Shown here piece by piece: positions 56,116-64,000 of a stretch of 64,000 nt of DNA. Numbering within the stretch: position 1 is the stretch's first letter; each line of letters opens with the position of its first letter. Location: assembly GCA_002900995.3 (NCBI GenBank), contig CM035309.1, forward strand, positions 3,850,389 through 3,914,388, read 5' to 3'. Origin of the DNA: Ganoderma boninense (Eukaryota; Basidiomycota; Agaricomycetes; Polyporales; Polyporaceae). The position numbers and the translations under genes were made by a program. Below the pieces are notes generated by a model. The model did not search any database and was not told the DNA's origin. It saw only the letters and a program-made list of their open reading frames with translations.

Positions 56116-56305
56116 GGTGTAATGGAGACGATGGAGGGCACGGTGACTTGCACTTGATCCGGAACCGAAACATTCCCGGTCACGCGCGGTTCACAGTTTC
56201 CATAACAGGCCCGTGAAAACCTTGACATACGGGCGTTCTACTTGCGACGATCCTCCATCCACCATCGCTACGCTACACCGGCTTTCATTGCGAGTACTTC
56301 ACAAT

Positions 56306-57200
56306 CTACAACGGAATTTGAAGCAAAATCCCGTCGGAGAACAGACGCGGGAGGGCACTGGCATGTATGCTGATCGAGTGCGTCTCCCGAGGATCCTCCG
56401 CCGTGTAAACGTCGCCCTCAGTTCTGGCGTTCGATCTCCCTTGTTCCAGTCGCTGCCGTCCTTGCTCTGTTCTCCCAGTGCCAATGTCCTCCTTCAAGCC
56501 TTCCGTCTCCGTTGCCCCTTCTTCATCGGTCTGGGTTGCCGCGTCCCTCCAGGTTACGACGTCCGTTACGTACCCTGTAGCCTTGGCATGCTCCTTTCGC
56601 GGGATCCACTTGTAATGGTATATGTCCTAGGTACACATGAGCGGTAGTCATTCCGTATTCGAAGCGAGAGAACGTACGAGAGGGAAAAATTCTTTGGCCA
56701 ATCGTGCCAGTCCAGCTATGGTGTGCTGCATATTGGTGAGGCCCTCCGAGCGCGGGTACGGAGTGACATGCGGAATGAGATCGCGAAATCCCCGCCAATC
56801 GTAGGAGCGCAGACGGGCATCCTGTGTAGCCCATGCGTGAACCATGATGAGGAATACTCGAGTGGGGGTCCACGCGTCCATGGGATAGAACCAGCGGGAG
56901 CAGCTCGTGGTTTCCATGTATGCTAGAGCTGCCTCCAGCCTGCGAATGTCTTCTTCCGACGCGCCATGCACACACAGAGGTACCTAAATCTAATGAGCGA
57001 CAGGGTACTGTTTTTGGATCACAATATCTTACCGTTATCTTCCAATAGGGACCGCGCATGGCTCGTAGGTAATAGTTCAAGTCCCGCCACGACGCCAGTG
57101 TTCCAACCGGGGGTGGCTTCTCTCGATTCCACCGGGCGAATAGGAATACGTGTAAGGGCCCCTCGGGGAGATCAGGATGGTTGGCTGACACCAAGCTCAT
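56306..57200 (-). CDS. Hypothetical protein, three exons
   Basis: ATG at 57200 (MSLVSANHPDLPEGPLHVFL, FARWNREKPPPVG, RDLNYYLRAMRGPYWKIT). A gtaaga intron leads to VPLCVHGASEEDIRRLEAAL, SRWFYPMDAWTPTRVFLIMV, RLRSYDWRGFRDLIPHVTPY, and a gtacgt intron leads to DIYHYKWIPRKEHAKATGYV and a polar Glu/Gln/Thr-rich tail ending at 56306. All phases agree. Trp/Tyr-rich N-terminal two thirds look globular. No family recognised; same strand as its neighbour 55338-56115. Confidence 0.6.
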
Positions 57201-57468
57201 GGTTGATGGCGAGAGGAACCGTGGCTTTAGTTGCCGCGTGTCTTCGACCTCGCGTTGACACCACGCGGCGTTTGCCGTCCGGTGAACACCGGTTCCTCTC
57301 GTCCCGCAACAGCGCTGCCCGTCCAGATTTCCGCGAATAAATATTGTCCTGGGGATTAACAATTGAAGTGATTGTGTGTCACAACAGCGTCACGGTAAGA
57401 GTACGCGAGGACGATTTCTTGTATAAAACAGCCAGCAACGCCGACCCAGCAGATAAGCCAGAGCCACT

Positions 57469-58105
57469 ATGGCATTGAAACGCGAACTGTCCCAAGCCTC
57501 AGCGGGATCCCCTCCAACCCGCAAAGCTCCTCGTCTAACTCTGGCTGTTCCTTCCTCCTCTTCGCCTGAGCCCATCTCTACGGCTCCTACAACAGCTGTG
57601 TCCCCTACCACCGACGACCGCGTACCCTCTCCCCCCTTCTTGGCCGCACCCCATCCCATACCCCGCACACATTTGGGGGTCCATCTTGATTCCGCGCAGC
57701 TGGTGGCTCGCCTGGAGGACTTGGCCGAGGAGTATGAGCGCAGTGTCGACGAAATGGGGGCCGAGATAGAGGAGTTGCGCCGCCAGGTCAGGGTGGCGCA
57801 GCGGGCTTTGTATGCAACGCCGTCGTTGGAGAGTTGCGGTGGTCCTTCCCTCACGCAGCAGTCATTTGCTGGCACCCAGCCTCCCGATGGTAAGGTTTCC
57901 CATTTCGAGTGCCATAGTACATACTAACGTTTTACGCCCAGGCATCGATCTTCCCAACCTGGACACGGAGAACAAGGCTTCGGTGAGCGCGACAGGGGCG
58001 GGTTTGAAGGCGGAGACACTGTTGCGGGACGTGGGAGAAGGCGATGGCGTGGAAGGTGATGGGGAGGGTGAAAACGAGGGCGTGGCTGGGTCTCTGACCG
58101 CGTAG
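57469..58105 (+). CDS. Hypothetical coiled-coil protein
   Basis: ATG at 57469 (MALKRELSQASAGSPPTRKA). A Ser/Pro/Thr-rich N-terminus is followed by a coiled coil (QLVARLEDLAEEYERSVDEM, GAEIEELRRQVRVAQRALY). A 51-nt gtaagg intron joins IDLPNLDTENKASVSATGA in phase, and a Gly/Glu/Asp-rich tail ends at 58105. Two exons, no catalytic motif. It precedes the TET/JBP-like gene on the same strand, and may be a partner carried by the same block (inference). Confidence 0.6.
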
Positions 58106-59885
58106 CCGCCGAGAGGGACGTCATACGTCTAAGCTCTCAATTGGATGGTGGGAACGACATACGTACTAATTAGTATATGTGCATGGTGATACTGACCGGG
58201 AAATGTACTTCACCTGTCTGTGGTGCCCAATGCCGCTTGACATGGAATACGGGCATACTTGACGTGGCCAAGAGGGTCGGTATGAAAAGGTAGAACACAC
58301 CACACCGTTGTCTACGGAGAGGGCTACTGCAACAGTCGCGCGCATCTCCGTTTGAGCAGACAACAGCCTCACGCCAGAGACCAGCAGCGGTCCACACATG
58401 CACAAGAGGGAGGTGGCAAGGAGCAGGGGAGGATCGATGGGTGTTTGACGTGGCGCCTCTCATGGCAGTTGCGCGTCTAACGCACGTGATGCAGTGTGTG
58501 GCCACTCTCGGCCAACGTCGGGTGCGCCTATTTCTTCGCTGCCAGTCAGTGCATTGCCAGGTGCTTGCCGCAACGGCGCACCAACGGTAAGTGGCAGCTC
58601 GGCCTATTTCTACTGCTGCATTTATGCCAAATTGCTGGCCGCAGTTTCCAGCTGGCGCGGTGACCCCTCCACTCCTTCTGCACCGTAGGATTCAGTTGGC
58701 GTTCCCATACAACAGTACGTCCGTTTTTACCCTCTTCATGACCCTTCCGCGTTGACGTGTCGACGCCCCCCCAGGCTGCCGCCCCCTTCTCCTGCATCTG
58801 GCGCACCAACTCCCAGGTGGCTCCATCGAAACAGTGAGTCGGTGGCCAGGCAAGTTTGCGCATTGGGCGTTACGACTGACCGCCATTCCCAGGCATGGCT
58901 GAGCACGGCTATGCCCTTCGGTCTAAAGACCGCATACCCCCGTGTTCTCCTGGCGAGGCCGCCCTCCCGTTGTGCTCCAAGGATCAGGACGTCCTCCTTC
59001 GTACCATTTCTGACCCCCGCGGCGGCCTTCTCAGTTCTCTACCTCCTCCCAAGAAGGTGAAAGCCAACACGGCGCCAGCTATTGTCGCGGCCTGCGATTT
59101 TGACCCATTTTCGCTCTCTGATCTCACTGAGTTGGAAGATTCGGATGTGGGTACTTCCACGGAGCCTCCTCGTAGGTCGAAGAAGCGTCGCCGGTGAGTT
59201 GCGTGTTATTTTTTATTCCAACGCGCCCCTCATAGCATTCTTCAGTCGCAACTGTCGTCGTTCTGAGGGAGGAGCATGGAAGGACATTCGCGCAGGGCGG
59301 GTGCGGCTGGCTCGTAAGGCAGTCGGGGCGGCGCAGATGCGACAGAATACCCGTGAGTATGTTGCTAGTGTTCTTGTCTGGTCCTCATGGTCCCGCTCAG
59401 TGGAGCTTGAAAACTTCCGGCTGGAGAAGGCGGTCACGTACCCCATTGTCCGGGACGCTCGCAAAGTGTCGTGTGAAGAATCGTCGTTGACTGTGTTGGA
59501 CGGGGATGTTGCCCAACGTGTAGTCAGTGCGGACGGGTACGACGTCATCTACCGTCTCCCGGGTGCTTGTCGAGACAAGGCATTGGTACGTCCTTTCCCC
59601 AATCGCCGTCTTCGGTGCTATATGTTCTATGCTAGGATTTCGTGTCAGAACTTTGCTATGATTGGGGTCACTTGGCGAAGATCAAGAAGACTGCCGCCAA
59701 TGACAAGAAGGGCAGCTACAAGACGTCCGACGGTGGCTTGGTTGGTACGACCAGACTGTGTACCCTATGGCACGCCATCGGCCACAAGGTTTGTGGGCAT
59801 TCAGACGATTCACATGTAACTGGTTTCTGACACGTCATTGGGCACCAGTGCGACCATCCGACGCCTGCATCGGACATATTGCATA

Positions 59886-60440
59886 CACCGTGGGCATATC
59901 ACGATGGTTCGACCTCGAAGCACGCTAAAACCATGTGAAAACTTGACTAAACAGCTCTTCCATAAATGTACTTCTACCTCGGAGAAATGATCAGAACTGG
60001 CAATCTCATGGCTGACATGCTGTTATCCATGGAAATGCTGTCCAGAATGGCGCATTCTCAGTCTCGTGTATGACCATTAGCACCGTATTCAAAGTGTGCT
60101 GCTCATGCTGACAGGGTTGTGGTTCACTTTACCCCCAAAACTCGTTTAAAATGACCTTAACGTCCTCGTCTATGATATGAGATGAATGGTACCGGCTCCC
60201 GTCATTGTAAATCATACGAATGTGATCTTGGAAAATAGTTCGCTGCGAACAGGTCGAAATTTCACTTCTCTTGGGCGACATATATTGCATCGATGGTTCT
60301 GTGGAGTAAACCATCTGAAATGGGTCGACCTGTGCAACCACTCAGACCTCATCTTGTGTAAATTGTGGATGGAATTACAAATATTGTCACGATAATAACC
60401 TAGTATGGTCGAGAGCCCCCGCCCGGGATCATGCAAAATG
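59886..60440 (+). repeat. Left terminal inverted repeat (555 bp)
   Basis: Runs from caccgtgggc to catgcaaaatg; the match to the right arm ends sharply after catgcaaaatg. It contains open frames of 69-77 codons that recur in the other arm, but these are short and probably not genes. Confidence 0.9.
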
Positions 60441-61071
60441 GACACGACCTAGATTTCACGCAATTTTAAGCGACGCCATTCCAGAGGACTGAGATCATGT
60501 GTTCGTTGCAATCACGCGTAATTGTGCTAGCACAACCATCCAGACTGGTATTCGAATGGTTCAATGTCCATCGGACTTGAAATCATTGAGACTCAGCAGC
60601 CCTCCACCAATCAAACTGCGACACACACCAGGCAATTGTGACACATGCGACCTGAAACATGTTATCGTGGTCTTCGTGTTGGCATTGTGACTTAGATAGG
60701 GTGGGATCCATGGTGACATAGTATGCGTCACATGTGACATGTCCACCATCGTGACGAGACATCCATCTACCAATTAAAATGTGATTGCATCCACACTACG
60801 CCAAGATCATGAATGTAAATGATACAGTATGGTTTTAATGCAGTTCAGCAACACAATTGAAAACACCATGCTAACCAACATTCAAATGAGGACTCGACGG
60901 TGTCCTTACTAGCGACTCCAGTCGCGTTCATCACAGCCCGAAAGTCGTTCCTCATCCAACGCAAAGACAACGCAGATTATCAAAACAAACAGTGGCGAGA
61001 AGCGAGTTGCGACTCGCTGGAGTCCGAATTCGATTGAAGTCCTGCAATTGTCAATTATGGGTCACAGCGTG

Positions 61072-61626
61072 CATTTTGCATGATCCCGGGCGGGGGCTCT
61101 CGACCATACTAGGTTATTATCGTGACAATATTTGTAATTCCATCCACAATTTACACAAGATGAGGTCTGAGTGGTTGCACAGGTCGACCCATTTCAGATG
61201 GTTTACTCCACAGAACCATCGATGCAATATATGTCGCCCAAGAGAAGTGAAATTTCGACCTGTTCGCAGCGAACTATTTTCCAAGATCACATTCGTATGA
61301 TTTACAATGACGGGAGCCGGTACCATTCATCTCATATCATAGACGAGGACGTTAAGGTCATTTTAAACGAGTTTTGGGGGTAAAGTGAACCACAACCCTG
61401 TCAGCATGAGTAGCACACTTTGAATACGGTGCTAATGGTCATACACGAGACTGAGAATGCGCCATTCTGGACAGCATTTCCATGGATAACAGCATGTCAG
61501 CCATGAGATTGCCAGTTCTGATCATTTCTCCGAGGTAGAAGTACATTTATGGAAGAGCTGTTTAGTCAAGTTTTCACATGGTTTTAGCGTGCTTCGAGGT
61601 CGAACCATCGTGATATGCCCACGGTG
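61072..61626 (-). repeat. Right terminal inverted repeat (555 bp)
   Basis: Reverse complement of 59886-60440, from cattttgcatg to gcccacggtg. Same length as the left arm with no indels seen. Confidence 0.9.
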
Positions 61627-62255
61627 ATAGTGGTCGGACTTTTCAAGCGGCAGTTGACGCCATCGCAGGGCTGGACATGGTCAGCGCCTATGTGATGGCG
61701 GCGCTGGAGAAGATAGATCCCACTCAGCACTCTCTGCTGGAGGACATGTGGAAGAAGACGTGCGAGAAGGAGAAAGTCCAAAAACTTTTCGATTCTATCA
61801 ACGGCGGTCTGGCGTACGAGGGCAGGGAGGTGGTCTTCAATCGTTGGTCGGCCATTCACCAGCACGAGCAGGACCCCATTGGTCATGGGCGAGCATATTG
61901 TACTTTGGAACGTTTCGTCGCGCTAAATTGCGGTTCCCTCAGCTCAACACAACAGTCATGTTGTATCCAGGTGATATGGTATTTTTTCGCGGCAGAGATC
62001 TCGTCCATGACGCCCCGGACTGGGGCGGGGGATCACGCAACTTCCTGGTGCACTTTACTCATAAACACATGTGGGACCACATAGGCATGACGTGTAGATC
62101 GCAAAAGGCCCCTAATTGGACTTCTAGCTGCTAGTGTGCGTAGTTCGTCGCTGTCCTAGGTTACGCTTCCATCGCTTGTAATATATCATTCCATTCTTCC
62201 CCCCTCTCCAATTGAGCCATCAGCGGTTGGATTGACTATGTTATGGCGTTACCAC

Positions 62256-63335
62256 TCAATCCAGGATCACCGTAGTGGAGTTACTCACAAGACTGTAGTC
62301 CAGCTTCTCATCGGAAGGTACCTGATGGGCCTGCGTGTTGTCGTACACCTTTCTCAAGCCTTCGTCTTCCTCATCCTCCAACTCCATAATCGTGTGTACG
62401 TGCTGGGCATGTGCCGCGGCTACAGATGATTCCACTTCAACGGCCATCCTGCGGAACATGTTCGATTTCTGCGCCGCGTAAGCTTTCGAGCCCCTGGTCA
62501 TGTCCTCCTTTTGACTGGCCTTGTCCCATATCGTAGATGCAAATTGAAAGCCACGCCGTGCCGCCCTCCCATCCGCGTAGAGTAAATTGACTTCTTCGTC
62601 AGTCCTCTTCTTGGCCGCCCATGCTCTGAACCAATCTGTTCGCCGGCCTGGAAGACGTGGAGTGAGTTTGGAGGCTCGTATCGCAATGTAGAGTGTGCAC
62701 GCACACTCTGTCTCCCACTCTTCTCCAGCATAACCCGGTGAAGATTGAAAGCCAACGGGCTGAAATATCCAGGGGAGTTGCCGCTTCGTATCTCCGCTGT
62801 TATGAAGCTGCCGTGTAGGCGGAATCGCGAGGTCTTTACTCTTGTCGATCATACGAAGACTTGGAGGGATGCAGGCGGAGGTATCCACGCGTACCGCCGC
62901 TGGAAGCACGGTCTTCATGCGACTGAGGTTTCGATTGTACACGTCCGCTAAGAACTTAGCTTGATCTTGGACTCCTTTAATCTTGCGCTGACCCCGTGTG
63001 TGCTCCTTTTGTCCTCTTGCGTGCTTCTCCTTCTCCTCCAGCAGTGCTCCCTTCTTCTGGAGCGCCATTCGTATGCTAGTGAGGAGATCGAACACATGTC
63101 CTGTTCGTAGTTTCAGCTCGACCAGCGCTGCTTGCATTACAGGGACGTCATGCACGCCCATGGTATCTTCCCACTTCATATCCGATGGCAGGCCGAGTAC
63201 TTGAGTTTCCGGCCCATCCTCGGGAAGCTCCAGATCCTCTAGGTCCTCCTCGTAGAGAAGCCCGTCGTAGCAAAGTGCCGCATTTTCGTCACCCGCTAGT
63301 ACTGGCAACGAACTCTCCAGCTCTCTGCGCCAATC
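62256..63335 (-). pseudogene. KDZ-type transposase, C-terminal part
   Basis: The frame runs from the assembly gap to a stop at 62256. Landmarks follow the C-terminal region of Kyakuja-Dileera-Zisupton transposases: LLTSIRMALQKKGALLEEKE, QKEHTRGQRKIKGVQDQAKF then VYNRNLSRM, QLPWIFQPVGF, EEWETE, and after a 58-nt intron (gtgcgt...cttccag) RRTDWFRAWAAKKRTDEEVN with LLYADGRAARRGFQFASTIW. An Ala/Glu-rich tail follows. The catalytic core would lie in or beyond the gap. Such transposases are known to travel with TET/JBP genes in basidiomycetes, which fits the neighbour. Whether the full gene is intact cannot be seen, so it is listed as partial. Confidence 0.7.
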
Positions 63336-63435
63336 NNNNNNNNNNNNNNNNNNNNNNNNNNNNNNNNNNNNNNNNNNNNNNNNNNNNNNNNNNNNNNNNN
63401 NNNNNNNNNNNNNNNNNNNNNNNNNNNNNNNNNNN
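63336..63435. other. Assembly gap (100 N)
   Basis: Exactly 100 n, a conventional gap of unknown size. The true length is not known; it hides the N-terminal part of the transposase and the junction with the next gene. Confidence 0.98.
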
Positions 63436-63500
63436 GGGCGGAAATTTGGCTTTTATGTATGAACCCCGGGCAATTGCTATCTGTACTATATACTACATGT

Positions 63501-63790
63501 CTATGCGCAAGATGTTAGCGCACATTCCACCAAGGTCGCGAATGATTCCTTACGACTGGCGGGTTGACCTTTTTTCGCATCGATCTCTATGCACTCCACT
63601 GCGCCCACCAGAGCTCCCTGCACCCTCCTGTCCTTTGCCTTCAGGACTTCAACTCGGATTTCGTTCCCTGGTGGGACGAATATGACGCTGCCTTCATCTA
63701 AGTCCAAACATTCTCCTCGCTTCTTCGAGCTTGCTGACACTCTAACCTTGCCTCGGATGACAATGCCGATGGTCGGAGTCTGGATAGCTC
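63501..63790 (-). CDS. Likely mannose-6-phosphate isomerase, C-terminal part
   Basis: The minus strand reads PGAIQTPTIGIVIRGKVRVS, then KRGECLDLDEGSVIFVPPGN, EIRVEVLKAKDRRVQGALVG and AVECIEID. This pattern (GPxI-IV-xG, then L-x-x-G-x-V-FV, then a closing strand) fits the C-terminal cupin fold of fungal type I phosphomannose isomerase, which interconverts fructose-6-P and mannose-6-P for glycoprotein and cell-wall synthesis. Just upstream VVVGTFLSTLKAKEESW continues the match but in another frame, so an indel or small intron lies near 63795. The 5' part is outside the window. Another cupin protein remains possible. Confidence 0.5.
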
Positions 63791-64000
63791 CAGGACTCCT
63801 CCTTCGCCTTCAAGGTGCTGAGGAACGTCCCAACCACAACAAGTCCTCCGGGGTGGGCCGTATTTTACGGACCGATGCTGTCGGCCTGACTATAACGTTG
63901 TGCGGGGAGAGCCAGTGGGAGTAGGGCGGGAAGTAAAGGTGAGCAGACTGATGGACGAGCGTACTGCGTTGTAAGCGGAGGTGGGGAGTCTTCAGTTGTG

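Larger units (their letters stand above)
59886..61626. mobile_element. 1741-bp non-autonomous DNA transposon with long TIRs
   Basis: The element starts CACCGTGGGCATATC and ends with its reverse complement. Each terminal inverted repeat is 555 bp, and the two look nearly identical (I saw one difference while comparing, a c/t near 60102/61410). It is flanked on both sides by ATA (59883-59885 and 61627-61629), read as a 3-bp target-site duplication. The 631-bp middle has no transposase-like frame, so it must be moved by an enzyme from elsewhere. A 3-bp duplication fits PIF/Harbinger (usually TWA) or CACTA-type elements; the CAC start slightly favours the latter, but the superfamily is not settled. 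Confidence 0.9.
58489..62134 (+). pseudogene. TET/JBP-like 2OG-Fe(II) dioxygenase gene, split by a transposon
   Basis: From ATG 58489, exons join in phase: MQCVATLGQRR, VLAATAHQR, IQLAFPYN, then MAEHGYALRSKDRIPPCSPG with the basic RRSKKRRR, then GGAWKDIRAGRVRLARKAVG, DFVSELCYDWGHLAKIKKTA and CDHPTPASDILH. There a 1741-bp element is inserted; beyond it SGRTFQAAVDAIAGLDMVSA continues in the same frame. Then come INGGLAYEGREVVFNRWSAI, HQHEQDP, and after a frameshift near 61880-61905 GTFRRAKLRFPQLNTTVML, PGDMVFFRGRDLVHDAPDW and NFLVHFTHKHMW. The last part is the double-stranded beta-helix of the TET/JBP group, which oxidises 5-methylpyrimidines in DNA. The expected HxD iron motif reads HQH, the distal His (LVHD) is present. 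Inactive as it stands. Family assignment by eye. Confidence 0.65.

Noticed and set aside
60129..61383. 70-77 codon frames inside the long TIR element as transposase genes
   Set aside because: They occur twice because the arms are inverted copies; too short, with no DDE or zinc-binding pattern.
1..64000. CRISPR arrays, rRNA genes, prophage or bacterial operons
   Set aside because: None seen: no regularly spaced repeats, no rRNA-like blocks, and gene structure is clearly eukaryotic.

Overview
The window looks like a piece of a filamentous basidiomycete nuclear genome, most probably a wood-decaying agaricomycete. Genes lie on both strands without operons. Nearly every convincing gene is cut by short (about 45-105 nt) GT-AG introns, often with a GTACGT/GTGAGT donor and a CTNAC/CTGAC branch site. 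The recognisable genes fit such a fungus: two methanol/alcohol-oxidase-type GMC loci, a secreted CBM1 plus SGNH (CE16-like) carbohydrate esterase, a CCCH zinc-finger protein, a RING finger protein, and a block with a KDZ-type transposase and a TET/JBP-like 2OG-Fe(II) dioxygenase. All gene models were spliced by hand from sequence; most products cannot be named.

Layout. 0-2 kb: two genes of unknown function (the first runs off the left edge). 3.1-8.4 kb: two same-strand alcohol-oxidase loci, duplicated together with some upstream DNA; both are broken, one by frameshifts and a replaced active-site residue, the other by a frameshift and loss of its 3' part. 9.5-12.6 kb: a hypothetical gene and the four-finger CCCH gene. 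13.9-18 kb: four small hypothetical genes, with a 74-bp inverted duplication used as the start region of one gene and the 3' end of its upstream neighbour. 18-24.3 kb: coding-looking fragments I could not resolve. 24.3-30.5 kb: RING protein, the CBM1-esterase (which seems to need a 2-nt micro-exon) and a Cys-motif protein. 32.7-53.4 kb: mostly minus-strand hypothetical genes rich in acidic stretches and basic nuclear-localisation-like motifs; several appear to be diverged relatives.

53.4-63.3 kb looks like a large mobile block. It begins at a truncated host gene, short repeats and a tRNA-like element, carries small cargo-like genes on both strands, contains a TET/JBP-like gene, and ends in the 3' part of a KDZ transposase beside an assembly gap. 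Inside the TET/JBP-like gene sits a second, young element of 1741 bp with 555-bp near-identical terminal inverted repeats and an ATA target duplication. Removing it restores the reading frame exactly. The last 0.5 kb holds what looks like the C-terminal part of a type I mannose-6-phosphate isomerase.
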